From: Streptomyces sp. CHD11
GTDB taxonomy: Bacteria > Actinomycetota > Actinomycetes > Streptomycetales > Streptomycetaceae
Direction of reading: 5' to 3'
Assembly (NCBI RefSeq): GCF_018638295.1
Contig: NZ_JABTTS010000009.1
Location: 303,441-367,440 of the forward strand
Length of the DNA stretch: 64,000 nt
A program made the translations under genes and the position numbers. Under the pieces are notes generated by a model. The model saw only the letters and a list, made by a program, of their open reading frames with translations. It was not told the DNA's origin and did no database searches. Positions 25,604 through 33,466 of the stretch are shown in pieces. Numbering within the stretch: the stretch's first letter is position 1; each line of letters begins with the position of its first letter.

Positions 25604-26365
25604 ATGGCACAGCAAGCAACGCCGGTGCGTACGGCCCGGTTGGGGAGGACACTCGGCCCGGAGCCGGCGGCGGTGAGCGGGGTGGTGCTGTTGCTCCCGT
25701 CCGGCGAGGAGGTCTCCACCCGCAGACCGTCCCCCATGGTGGCGGCCGCGTCCGTGCGGGGCCTCGGCCGGCGCCTGGCCCGCGCGGGACACGAGCACAG
25801 CCTCGCCGCCCATGTCGTCCACTACCGCTACCGGGGCTGGAACGGCGACGCGGCACATCTCGCGCACGACGCCGCCTGGGCCGCCGGCGAGGCCGTCCGG
25901 CGCTACGGGGACGTTCCCGTCTGCCTGGCCGGTCTCGGTATGGGCGGCCGGGCGGCGCTGCGCGCGGGAGGCCACGAGGCGGTCAGCTCCGTGCTGGCGC
26001 TGGCCCCCTGGCTGCCCGGGGAGGACGCGGCAACACCACCCGAACCGGTGAAACAGCTCGTCGGACGACATGTGCTGGTGGTGCACGGCACGCAGGACGC
26101 GCGGACCGATCCCGAGCTGTCCTTCCGGCTGGCCGCGCGGGCGAAGAAGGCGAACCGGGAGGTGTGCCGGTTCGAGGTCCACGCGGACGGGCACGGGCTG
26201 AGCCAGTACCGGGACGAAGTGCTGGCGCTGGCGGAGGACTTCGTGATGGGGGCGTTGTTCGGGCGGGCGTTCTCGCGGCCGGTGCGGGATGCCCTGGCGG
26301 CGCCTCCGCCGCTGGGGCTGCGGATGCCGCTGGCTGTGGGGTTCGGTCGGTCTCTGCGGCGGTAG
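25604..26365 (+). CDS. Alpha/beta-hydrolase-like protein lacking the nucleophile Ser
   Basis: This 253-residue protein follows the alpha/beta-hydrolase plan: strand [12 protein letters not shown], cap-like stretch, nucleophile-elbow region [13 protein letters not shown], acid region [11 protein letters not shown] and histidine ADGHGLSQY. The elbow reads G-L-G-M-G where active members have G-x-S-x-G; residue 112 is Gly (codon GGT). Either it is non-catalytic or uses another mechanism. The acid and His are kept. It is divergent from add (113 bp apart) and ends before a hairpin. The substrate is unknown. Confidence 0.82.
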   Translation: MAQQATPVRTARLGRTLGPEPAAVSGVVLLLPSGEEVSTRRPSPMVAAASVRGLGRRLARAGHEHSLAAHVVHYRYRGWNGDAAHLAHDAAWAAGEAVRRYGDVPVCLAGLGMGGRAALRAGGHEAVSSVLALAPWLPGEDAATPPEPVKQLVGRHVLVVHGTQDARTDPELSFRLAARAKKANREVCRFEVHADGHGLSQYRDEVLALAEDFVMGALFGRAFSRPVRDALAAPPPLGLRMPLAVGFGRSLRR

Positions 26366-26397
26366 CCGCCCGCCGTGACGCATGCCGCGGCGGGCGG
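26366..26397. terminator. Hairpin after the hydrolase-like gene
   Basis: CCGCCCGCCG (26366-26375) pairs with CGGCGGGCGG (26388-26397), immediately after the stop codon. The G/C-rich inverted DNA at 26440-26490 may add a second structure facing the LysR gene. Confidence 0.65.
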
Positions 26398-26502
26398 GCC
26401 GTCCGTGGCTCGTCGCGCTCACGCGGCGGAGCCGCATGGTGAGACAGCCCCGCGCCCCTGGCTGGGGGCGCTGCCCCCGCGTCGGCGGTCAGCCTCCCCC
26501 TC

Positions 26503-27399
26503 TCACATCGGGAGCAGCGTTCCTCTCTTGGAGAGGAGGAACTTCTTGAAGGCTGCCACCGGGGGTGTGTCCGGACGGCCGGCCGGCCAGGCCACGCCGA
26601 TCTCCCTGGCCGCCCGGGGAGCCGTGACCGTCAGTTCGACCACTCCGGGGCGGGGGTAGGGGGGCGGGGGCAGGAGCGCCACACCGAGGCCCGCCGCCAC
26701 CAGGCCGCGCAGCGTCTCCGCCTCCTCGCCCTCGAAGGCGATCCGGGGTCGGAAACCGGCCTGGGCGCAGAGGTCGTCGGTGATGCGGCGCAGGCCGTAA
26801 CCGGGCTCCAGGGTCACGAAGTTCTCGTCGGCGGCCTCGGCGAGGCGGACGCGGCGACGGCCGGCGAGACGGTGGTCGGCGGGGACGACCAGGCGCAGCT
26901 TCTGCTCGTCGAGGCGGCGGGCGACGAGGTCGGGGGCGTCCGGCACCGGAGAGGTCAGGCACAGGTCGAGTTCGCCCGCGCGGAGCCCTTCCAGCATGGC
27001 CTCGCCGTAGTTCTGGACGAGGCTGAAGCGGACGCGCGGATGGTCGGCGCGGAAGGCGTGCAGCAGACCGGGCACGGTCTCGGCGCCCATGGTGTGCAGA
27101 AAGCCGAAGGCGACCTTGCCGGTGGCCGGATCGGCGTCCGCGCGCACGTCGTCGGCGGCGCGCTCGATCTCGGCGAGGGCGCGTTCGACGGAGGCGAGGA
27201 AGGTGCGGCCGGCGGGGGTCAGGGAGACGGTGCGGCCGTGGCGGGCGAACAGGTCGACGCCCAGGTCCCCTTCGAGGCGGGCCATCGCGCGGGAGAGGGT
27301 GGACTGCGGTACCTGCATCTCCTGGGCGGCCCGGGTGACGTGCTCGGTGCGGGCCACACCGGCGAAGTAGGCGAGGCGCGGCGCGAGCAGCCTCGACAT
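26503..27399 (-). CDS. LysR-family transcriptional regulator
   Basis: This is a 298-residue LysR-type regulator. The N-terminal winged helix is YFAGVARTEHVTRAAQEMQVPQ plus STLSRAMARLEGDLGVDLFAR. The co-inducer domain begins at about residue 90 (GKVAFGFLHTMGAETVP) and shows LVAAGLGVALLP. It is divergent from an MFS transporter gene with 130 bp between the starts, the classic arrangement for a LysR protein controlling its neighbour. The ATG at 27399 (MSRLLAPRL) has GGAAG upstream and starts at the normal distance from the helix-turn-helix. Confidence 0.92.
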   Translation of the reverse strand: MSRLLAPRLAYFAGVARTEHVTRAAQEMQVPQSTLSRAMARLEGDLGVDLFARHGRTVSLTPAGRTFLASVERALAEIERAADDVRADADPATGKVAFGFLHTMGAETVPGLLHAFRADHPRVRFSLVQNYGEAMLEGLRAGELDLCLTSPVPDAPDLVARRLDEQKLRLVVPADHRLAGRRRVRLAEAADENFVTLEPGYGLRRITDDLCAQAGFRPRIAFEGEEAETLRGLVAAGLGVALLPPPPYPRPGVVELTVTAPRAAREIGVAWPAGRPDTPPVAAFKKFLLSKRGTLLPM

Positions 27400-27529
27400 G
27401 TCTTCCGTGTCGTGTGTGTCACCGGTCCGTGACAGCCCGCCGCGTGACCTTGCTTGATGCACCATGGGAACGATTATGACGATTCCGTGCATTGGACGGA
27501 TGAGCGGGGGCGTCCGTAGTTTCGGGGTC
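27400..27529. promoter_or_regulatory. Divergent LysR/MFS control region
   Basis: This 130-bp region between the LysR and MFS starts is relatively AT-rich around 27460-27490. A CGATT direct repeat in AACGATTATGACGATTCC (27469-27486) and a GGAA...TTCC dyad at its edges are candidate regulator contacts. No operator can be assigned with confidence. Confidence 0.35.
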
Positions 27530-28810
27530 ATGACTCCCGCCAGTACCGGGGCGTCCACCAGCGTGGGCGCCGTCGCATCCGTTGCCTCCGCCCCGCCTCC
27601 CGTCTCCGAGTCCCGGATGTCCCCGGGCGGGCCCGGTTTCCGCCGGATGAGTCTCGCCCTGTTCCTCGCGGGTGTCGCGACGTTCGCGCTGCTCTACTCC
27701 ACCCAGGCCCTGCTGCCGCTGATCTCCGGCGACTTCGCGGTGAGCGCGAGCGACGCGAGCTGGACGGTGTCGGCGGCGACCGGCGGTCTGGCGCTGTTCG
27801 TGCTGCCGATGAGCGCGCTGTCGGAGCGGTTCGGTCGGCGTACGGTCATGACGGTCTCCCTGGCGGTCGCGGTGACCCTCGGGCTGCTGGTGCCGTTCGC
27901 CCCGTCGCTGGGCTGGCTGGTGGCACTGCGGGCGTTGCAGGGCGCGGCCCTGGCCGGGCTGCCCGCGTCGGCGACGGCGTATCTGGCGGAGGAGGTCACG
28001 CCCCGGGCGCTGGTGACGGCGATCGGGCTGTTCGTGGCCGGCAACAGTGTGGGCGGGATGAGCGGCCGGGTGATCACCGGCTGGGTGGCACAGGAGTGGG
28101 GCTGGCGGGTCGCCGTCGGCCTGATCGGGGTGATCGCGGTGGCGTGCGCGGTGGCGTTCCGGCTGCTGCTGCCGGCGCCGCGGCACTTCCGTCCGGGCTC
28201 GCTGCGGCCGGGTGTGCTGGCCGGTACGGTCCGCCACCACCTGGCCGATCCGCTGCTGCGGCGGCTGTTCGCGATCGGGGCGCTGTTCATGACGGTCTTC
28301 GGGGGCGTGTACACGGTCATCGGGTACCGGCTGACCGAGGCGCCGTTCTCGCTGCCGCAGGGAATTGCGGGGTCGGTCTTCCTGGTGTATCTGGTGGGCA
28401 CGGTCTCGGCTTCGGCAGCCGGACGGCTGGTGGGGCGGCTGGGGCGCCGGGGCGCGCTGTACGCGGGCGGGGGGACGACCGCGGCGGGGCTGGTGCTGTC
28501 GCTGGCGGGTTCGCTGCCGGTGGTGCTGCTGGGGCTGGTGCTGATCACGGCGGGCTTCTTCGCGGGGCACGCGGTGGCGTCGGCGGCGGTCGGGAGGACG
28601 GCGACGCGGGGGCGGGCGCAGGCGGCCGCGCTGTACCAGTCCGCGTACTACGTCGGGGCGAGTGCGGGGAGTGTGGTGGGCGCGGTGGCGTTCCACGCGG
28701 GGGGCTGGGGCGGGACGGTGGCCGTCGGGCTGGCGGCGGTCGCCGGGGTCGCGGCGATCACCCTGGCGGGGACGCGGGCGGCGGCGCGGGGGGTCGTCCG
28801 GTCGGCGTGA
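27530..28810 (+). CDS. MFS transporter (YnfM-like)
   Basis: This 426-residue protein has twelve predicted membrane helices and a major-facilitator signature in loop 2-3 (LSERFGRRTVMT) and in helix 4-5 (LQGAALAGLPASATAYLAEEV). The second half has a matching GRLVGRLGRRGAL loop. It resembles the YnfM/CynX-type drug and anion exporters of the inner membrane. Its substrate is unknown, and the divergent LysR gene is its likely regulator. The ATG at 27530 is preceded by GGGG. A dispersed Streptomyces repeat follows at 28848. Confidence 0.9.
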   Translation: MTPASTGASTSVGAVASVASAPPPVSESRMSPGGPGFRRMSLALFLAGVATFALLYSTQALLPLISGDFAVSASDASWTVSAATGGLALFVLPMSALSERFGRRTVMTVSLAVAVTLGLLVPFAPSLGWLVALRALQGAALAGLPASATAYLAEEVTPRALVTAIGLFVAGNSVGGMSGRVITGWVAQEWGWRVAVGLIGVIAVACAVAFRLLLPAPRHFRPGSLRPGVLAGTVRHHLADPLLRRLFAIGALFMTVFGGVYTVIGYRLTEAPFSLPQGIAGSVFLVYLVGTVSASAAGRLVGRLGRRGALYAGGGTTAAGLVLSLAGSLPVVLLGLVLITAGFFAGHAVASAAVGRTATRGRAQAAALYQSAYYVGASAGSVVGAVAFHAGGWGGTVAVGLAAVAGVAAITLAGTRAAARGVVRSA

Positions 28811-28847
28811 GGTTCCTCGCCCCCGCCGCCCCTTCCCTGTCCCGTCC

Positions 28848-28916
28848 CCGGGGGCGCTGTCCCCCGGGCCCCGGCTCCTCGAACGCCGGAGGGGCCGAGT
28901 TCAGCCCCCGGGGGCG
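28848..28916. repeat. Dispersed intergenic repeat with nested palindromes
   Basis: The block includes CCCCGGGGGCGCTGTCCCCCGGG, a GGCTCCTCGAACGCCGGAGG core and GGGGCCGAGTTCAGCCCCCGG. This combination is familiar from many Streptomyces intergenic regions. It lies after the MFS gene and may double as its terminator. Confidence 0.55.
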
Positions 28917-29039
28917 AGGAAAGACGTGCGTCGGCACCGCCTGACCTGCGTGTTCGTCCGGCCGACGGGCCGTTGTCAGTGGGCTGCGATAGCTTCCGAA
29001 GTGGTGGACCACGACGACACCACATGGGGTGGGCGCACG

Positions 29040-30056
29040 ATGACGAACGACACGGCGACGAAGACCGACCTGGACGCCGAACTGGAGAAGTACCGGGTCG
29101 AACTCACCGGGTACTGCTACCGGATGCTCGGCTCGTCCTTCGAGGCGGAGGACGCGGTGCAGGACACCATGATCCGGGCCTGGCGCAGCTACGAGAAGTT
29201 CGAGGGCCGCTCCAGCCTGCGCTCCTGGCTCTACCGCATCGCGACCAACGTCTGCCTGGACCTGCTGACGGCGGGCAACAAGCGCGCCCGCCCGATGGAC
29301 CTGACGGAGTCCACCCCCCTGGCGCAGGCCGCGCTGTCCCCCCGCCCCGACAGCACCTGGCTGGAGCCGATGCCCGACGGCCGGGTGCTGCCCACGCCCG
29401 CCGATCCGGCGGAGGCCGCGCTCGCCAAGGAGTCGGTGCGGCTGGCGTTCATGGCCGCGCTCCAGCAGCTGCCGGCCAAGCAGCGGGCGGTACTGATCCT
29501 GCGTGAGGTGCTGGCCTGGAAGGCGAGCGAGGTCGCCGAGCTGCTGGGCACCTCGGTGGCGTCGGTCAACAGCGCGCTGCAGCGGGCCCGGGCGACACTC
29601 GCGGAGCGGCAGCGGCCGGGCGGCGGGGCAGCGGTGTCGGACCCGCTGGACGAGGAGCAGCAGAAGCTGCTCGAGCGCTATGTGACGGCGTTCGAGGGGT
29701 ACGACATGACGGCGCTGACCGCGCTGCTGCACGAGGACGCCGTCATGACGATGCCGCCGTTCGACCTGTGGCTGACCGGGGCCGGGGACATCACCGGGTT
29801 CATGACGACGCTGGGCGCCCCGTGCGCGGGTTCCCGGCTGGTGCCGGTGGAGGTCAACGGGATGCCGGGGTTCGCGCAGTACAAGCCCGACCCGGAGACC
29901 GGTGGTTTCACACCCTGGGCGGTGCAGGTGCTGGAGATCTCAGACGGCCGGATCACCGGGTTCCACTGCTTCCTGGACACCCAGCGGTGGTTCCCGCTGT
30001 TCGGGCTGCCCCTCCGTCTCGAAGCGGAGGCCGACGAGGTCGAGCAGGGCGCATAG
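29040..30056 (+). CDS. ECF sigma factor with SnoaL-like C-terminal domain (SigG type)
   Basis: This 338-residue ECF sigma factor has region 2 (YCYRMLGSSFEAEDAVQDT, IRAWRSYEKFEGRSSLRSWLY) and region 4 (LPAKQRAVLILREVLAWKASEV, LLGTSVASVNSALQRARATL). Unusually for classical ECFs, it carries a C-terminal about 130-residue SnoaL-like domain (LLERYVTAFEGYDMTALTAL, DAVMTMPPFDLWLTG) in place of a separate anti-sigma factor. Such SigG/SigJ-type factors are thought to be controlled by this domain. The ATG at 29040 was chosen; two GTGs about 40 nt upstream are in frame. Its last 117 bp lie antisense to the STAS gene. Confidence 0.9.
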   Translation: MTNDTATKTDLDAELEKYRVELTGYCYRMLGSSFEAEDAVQDTMIRAWRSYEKFEGRSSLRSWLYRIATNVCLDLLTAGNKRARPMDLTESTPLAQAALSPRPDSTWLEPMPDGRVLPTPADPAEAALAKESVRLAFMAALQQLPAKQRAVLILREVLAWKASEVAELLGTSVASVNSALQRARATLAERQRPGGGAAVSDPLDEEQQKLLERYVTAFEGYDMTALTALLHEDAVMTMPPFDLWLTGAGDITGFMTTLGAPCAGSRLVPVEVNGMPGFAQYKPDPETGGFTPWAVQVLEISDGRITGFHCFLDTQRWFPLFGLPLRLEAEADEVEQGA

Positions 30057-30293
30057 CGCCGGGGAGGCGTCGCGCAGCAGAATCCCGCCTCCGCCGCGGC
30101 GGGCGGTGAGCTGGAGCCGCGCGAGGAGGTCGACGGCGTCGAGACCGGGCGGCCCCAGTCCGCCGACATCACACACGACCACCCGGCCCGCGCCGCCCCC
30201 ACCGCTGTCCAGCAGGGCCCGCAGCGCGTCGCACGGCCCGCTCACGCCGCTGTGGGTGAGGGGGCCGCTGAGCACGAGCACGGGCGGTGTCAT
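29940..30293 (-). CDS. STAS-domain protein
   Basis: This 117-residue protein has a STAS/anti-anti-sigma-like fold pattern: PPVLVLSGPLTHSGV, VVCDVGGLGPPGLDAVDLLARLQLTARRGGGGILLRDAS and LLDLVGLRF. The usual phosphoacceptor Ser/Thr position reads GPPGLDAV, so there is no obvious Ser switch. It overlaps the 3' end of the sigma gene by 117 bp in antisense. The ATG at 30293 starts right at the domain; an ATG at 30335 would add 14 residues. The C-terminal tail (QPEQREPPLGVQE) is encoded opposite the sigma C-terminus and may be fortuitous. Confidence 0.65.
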   Translation of the reverse strand: MTPPVLVLSGPLTHSGVSGPCDALRALLDSGGGGAGRVVVCDVGGLGPPGLDAVDLLARLQLTARRGGGGILLRDASPALCALLDLVGLRFETEGQPEQREPPLGVQEAVEPGDPAV

Positions 30294-30365
30294 GGCGTCC
30301 ACAACCGGTAGACCGGCCGGACGCGCGTAACTCATCGCGAGGGGGCGCCGAAAGGATCACATGCC

Positions 30366-30399
30366 GAACGGGACCGGCGGCGGTCCACCGGTCCCGTTC
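30366..30399 (-). terminator. Terminator of the nucleoside operon (after deoA)
   Basis: GAACGGGACCGG (30366-30377) pairs perfectly with CCGGTCCCGTTC (30388-30399) around a 10-nt loop, 23 nt past the deoA stop. Confidence 0.8.
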
Positions 30400-30421
30400 A
30401 CCCGATCGGGGAAAGCGCTGG

Positions 30422-31705
30422 TCAGGCGATACGTTCCAGCACGACCGGGGTGGCCGTGAAGTCCGTGCCGGGGGCCTCGACGTCGTACGAGCCCTCCATC
30501 GCCTGGAGGGCGTAGTCGAAGCGGTCCGGGGTGTCCGTGTGGAGGGTGAGGAGGGGCTGGCCCCCGGTGACGGTGTCACCGGGCCTGGCGTGGAGTTCGA
30601 CGCCCGCACCCGCCTGCACCGGGTCCTCCTTGCGGGCGCGGCCCGCGCCGAGGCGCCAGGCGGCGACCCCGATGCCGTAGGCGTCGAGGCGGGTCAGGAC
30701 TCCGGAGGAGGGGGCCTTGACGACGTGCTGTTCGCGGGCCACCGGCAGCTCCGCGTCCGGGTCGCCGCCCTGGGCCGCGATCATGCGGCGCCAGACGTCC
30801 ATCGCGGAGCCGTCGGCGAGGGCCTTCGCCGGGTCGGCGTCCTTCAGGCCGGCCGCGTCGAGCATCTCGCGGGCGAGGGCGAGGGTGAGCTCGACGACGT
30901 CCGCCGGGCCGCCGCCGGCCAGGACCTCGACCGACTCGCGGACCTCCAGGGCGTTGCCCGCGGTCAGGCCGAGCGGGGTGGACATGTCGGTGAGCAGGGC
31001 GACGGTCCGCACGCCGGAGCCGGTGCCCAGGCCGACCATGGTGCGGGCCAGTTCGCGGGCGTCGTCGAGGGTCTTCATGAAGGCGCCGGTGCCGACCTTC
31101 ACGTCCAGGACCAGGGAGCCGGTGCCCTCGGCGATCTTCTTCGACATGATCGAGGAGGCGATGAGCGGGATCGCCTCGACCGTGCCGGTGACGTCGCGGA
31201 GCGCGTAGAGCTTCTTGTCGGCGGGGGCCAGTCCGTCGCCGGCCGCGCAGATGACCGCGCCGGTGCCGTCCAGCACGGAGAGCATCTCGTCGTTGGAGAG
31301 CAGGGCGCGCCAGCCGGGGATGGACTCCAGCTTGTCGAGGGTTCCGCCGGTGTGGCCGAGGCCGCGGCCGGAGAGCTGCGGGACGGCCGCGCCGCAGGCG
31401 GCGACGAGGGGCGCCAGCGGGAGGGTGATCTTGTCGCCGACACCGCCGGTGGAGTGCTTGTCGGCGGTGGGGCGGGACAGCGAGGAGAAGTCCATCCGCT
31501 CGCCCGAGGCGATCATCGCGGCCGTCCAGCGGGCGATCTCGCCGCGGTTCATGCCGTTCAGGAGGATCGCCATGGCGAGCGCCGACATCTGCTCGTCGGC
31601 CACCTCCCCGCGGGTGTACGCGTCGATCACCCAGTCGATCTGCTCGTCGCTGAGTTCGCCGCGGTCCCGCTTGGTGCGGATGACGGAGATGGCGTCCATG
31701 GCCAT
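30422..31705 (-). CDS. deoA: Thymidine phosphorylase
   Basis: This enzyme converts thymidine or deoxyuridine plus phosphate into the base and deoxyribose-1-phosphate. The 427-residue chain has the pyrimidine phosphorylase signature SGRGLGHTGGTLDKLESIPG, with the phosphate site KHSTGGVGDK and LDVKVGTGAFMKT. It is the last gene of the ABC transporter-cdd-deoA operon. AAGGAA before the ATG at 31705 supports that start. A 91-bp gap with a strong hairpin separates it from cdd. Its product would need a phosphopentomutase, for which the 10.9-kb mutase is the only candidate here. Confidence 0.95.
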   Translation of the reverse strand: MAMDAISVIRTKRDRGELSDEQIDWVIDAYTRGEVADEQMSALAMAILLNGMNRGEIARWTAAMIASGERMDFSSLSRPTADKHSTGGVGDKITLPLAPLVAACGAAVPQLSGRGLGHTGGTLDKLESIPGWRALLSNDEMLSVLDGTGAVICAAGDGLAPADKKLYALRDVTGTVEAIPLIASSIMSKKIAEGTGSLVLDVKVGTGAFMKTLDDARELARTMVGLGTGSGVRTVALLTDMSTPLGLTAGNALEVRESVEVLAGGGPADVVELTLALAREMLDAAGLKDADPAKALADGSAMDVWRRMIAAQGGDPDAELPVAREQHVVKAPSSGVLTRLDAYGIGVAAWRLGAGRARKEDPVQAGAGVELHARPGDTVTGGQPLLTLHTDTPDRFDYALQAMEGSYDVEAPGTDFTATPVVLERIA

Positions 31706-31736
31706 GGCTGGGGTTCCTTCCGAAGGTGCGAAGGGC

Positions 31737-31790
31737 GCGGCCCCCGCGGCCGACGTGTCGACGGTAGCGACAGTCGCCCGCGGGGGCCGC
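31737..31790 (-). terminator. Intra-operon hairpin between cdd and deoA
   Basis: GCGGCCCCCGCGG (31737-31749) pairs perfectly with 31778-31790. Inside, TGTCG pairs with CGACA around a 7-nt loop. It lies within the operon, so it could attenuate or stabilise transcripts and not fully stop transcription. Confidence 0.6.
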
Positions 31791-31796
31791 ACGGGA

Positions 31797-32195
31797 TTAC
31801 TGGGTGAGGTGCTCCGGGCCGAAGGCCTGCGGCAGCATCTCCGAGAGCGGCATGATCCCCGCCGGGGTCTCCAGCAGCAGGCCGGGGCCGCCGAACTCGT
31901 GCAGCAGCTGCCGGCAGCGGCCGCACGGGACGAGGATGTCGCCCTTGCCGTCCACGCAGGTGAAGTGCGTGAGGCGGCCGCCGCCGGTGCGGTGCAGTTC
32001 GGAGACCATTCCGCACTCGGCGCACAGGCCGAGGCCGTACGAGGCGTTCTCGACGTTGCAGCCGGAGACCGTGCGCCCGTCGTCGACCCGGGCGGCGACG
32101 CCGACCGGATACCCCGAGTAGGGGACGTAGGCGTGCGTCATGGCCTCCCGTGCCACCGCGCGCAGGGTCTCCCAGTCGGGATCGGCCGCGGTCAT
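31797..32195 (-). CDS. cdd: Cytidine deaminase
   Basis: This 132-residue homotetrameric-type cytidine deaminase converts cytidine and deoxycytidine to uridine and deoxyuridine. The zinc and catalytic motifs are SGCNVENASYGLGLCAECG (C-A-E) and LVPCGRCRQLL. It is full length for the family. The ATG overlaps the stop of the upstream permease by 4 bp, so import and deamination are translationally coupled. The downstream deoA then splits the deoxyuridine product. Confidence 0.96.
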   Translation of the reverse strand: MTAADPDWETLRAVAREAMTHAYVPYSGYPVGVAARVDDGRTVSGCNVENASYGLGLCAECGMVSELHRTGGGRLTHFTCVDGKGDILVPCGRCRQLLHEFGGPGLLLETPAGIMPLSEMLPQAFGPEHLTQ

Positions 32196-33466
32196 TTGCC
32201 CTGCCCCTTCCGGTACGGCATGCCGTTGGCCCTCGGCATGCGCAGCCGTTGGGCGGAGAGGGCGAGGACGACGAGGGTGATGACGTACGGCGTGGCGGAG
32301 ACGACCTGGTTGGGGACCTCGTTGGTGCCGGCGTACCAGGCGAACACGAGGGCGCCGATGACCAGGGTGATCGCCGCCTGGACGTACTTCTTGCGGATGA
32401 CGAGCCAGATGGCGCCGATGAGCAGCAGCAGGGCGCCGAGCAGCAGCAGGGCGTGCACGTTGGCGGAGCCGCCGCGCAGGTTGAGGCTGTCGGTGTAGCC
32501 GAAGAGGCCGGCGCCGATGGCGAGACCGCCGGGCATCCAGTTGCCGAAGATCATCGCGGCGAGGCCGATGTAGCCGCGGCCGCTGGTCTGGCCCTCCAGG
32601 TAGAAGGGGTTGGCGACGATGGAGAGGAAGACTCCGCCGAGGCCGGCCAGGGAGCCGGAGATGATCACGGCGAGGTACTTGTACTTGTAGACGTTGACGC
32701 CGAGGGATTCGGCGGCGATCGGGTTCTCGCCGCAGGAGCGCAGCCGCAGGCCGAACGCGGTGCGCCACAGGATGTACCAGGTGGCGGGGATGAGCGCGAC
32801 GGCGATCAGGGTCAGCCAGGAGACGTCGGTGACGAGTCCGCCGAGCAGGCCGGCGATGTCGGAGACGAAGAACCAGCCCTTGTCGTTGAGGTCGCTCAGT
32901 CCGTCGGACAGCCCCGGCACGGTGAAGTGGCCCAGGGAGTCGACCGCCGGGGACTGCTTGGCGGAGCCGCCCTGGTGCCCCTCGAAGGCGAGCGGGGCGA
33001 GGTAGCGGGTGGCGCCGAGGGCCAGGATGTTGATGGCCACACCGGAGACGATGTGGTTGACGTTGAAGGTGATGGTGACGATGGCGTGCAGCAGACCGCC
33101 GAGCGCGCCGCCGATGAGGCCGACGAGGACGCCGGTCCAGGGGCCCCACTGGAATCCGGCCCAGGCGCCGAACCAGGTGCCCAGGATCATCATGCCTTCG
33201 AGGCCGATGTTGATGACGCCCGCGCGTTCGGCCCACAGGCCGCCGAGACCGGCGAGGCCGATCGGGACGGCGAGCTGGAGGGCGGTGGACATCTGGCTGA
33301 CGTTGGTGATGCCGTCGGCACCGGTGACGAGGCGTACGACGGAGACCAGTGCCAGGGCTCCGGCGATGAGCAGGAGCAGGACGGGCCACGACATGCGGCG
33401 GCCGGTCGGCGGTGTGTGCTCGAGCGACGGCTGGTTGACGTCGGTCGCTGTGGTCGGAGCGGTCAT
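32192..33466 (-). CDS. Nucleoside ABC transporter permease (second)
   Basis: This 424-residue inner-membrane permease of the ribose/nucleoside ABC class (BPD_transp_2) has about ten helices. The family loop AERAGVINIGLEGMMILG marks the EAA-like contact region, and LRLRSCGENPIAAESLGVNVYK and NIPSGLGF/RGYIGLAAMIFGNW-type segments are also typical. An insert of about 60 residues between helices contains Gly/Ser-rich text. It overlaps the first permease by 4 bp and cdd by 4 bp. The BmpA proteins encoded upstream are the likely substrate-binding partners, and together they should import nucleosides. Confidence 0.92.
   Translation of the reverse strand: MTAPTTATDVNQPSLEHTPPTGRRMSWPVLLLLIAGALALVSVVRLVTGADGITNVSQMSTALQLAVPIGLAGLGGLWAERAGVINIGLEGMMILGTWFGAWAGFQWGPWTGVLVGLIGGALGGLLHAIVTITFNVNHIVSGVAINILALGATRYLAPLAFEGHQGGSAKQSPAVDSLGHFTVPGLSDGLSDLNDKGWFFVSDIAGLLGGLVTDVSWLTLIAVALIPATWYILWRTAFGLRLRSCGENPIAAESLGVNVYKYKYLAVIISGSLAGLGGVFLSIVANPFYLEGQTSGRGYIGLAAMIFGNWMPGGLAIGAGLFGYTDSLNLRGGSANVHALLLLGALLLLIGAIWLVIRKKYVQAAITLVIGALVFAWYAGTNEVPNQVVSATPYVITLVVLALSAQRLRMPRANGMPYRKGQGK

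Noticed and set aside
30320..30331. GACGCGCGTAAC near the STAS gene as a further nucleoside operator
   Set aside because: It matches only the GCGCGTA core, lacks the palindrome and lies in the N-terminal extension of the STAS frame, not in a nucleoside promoter.
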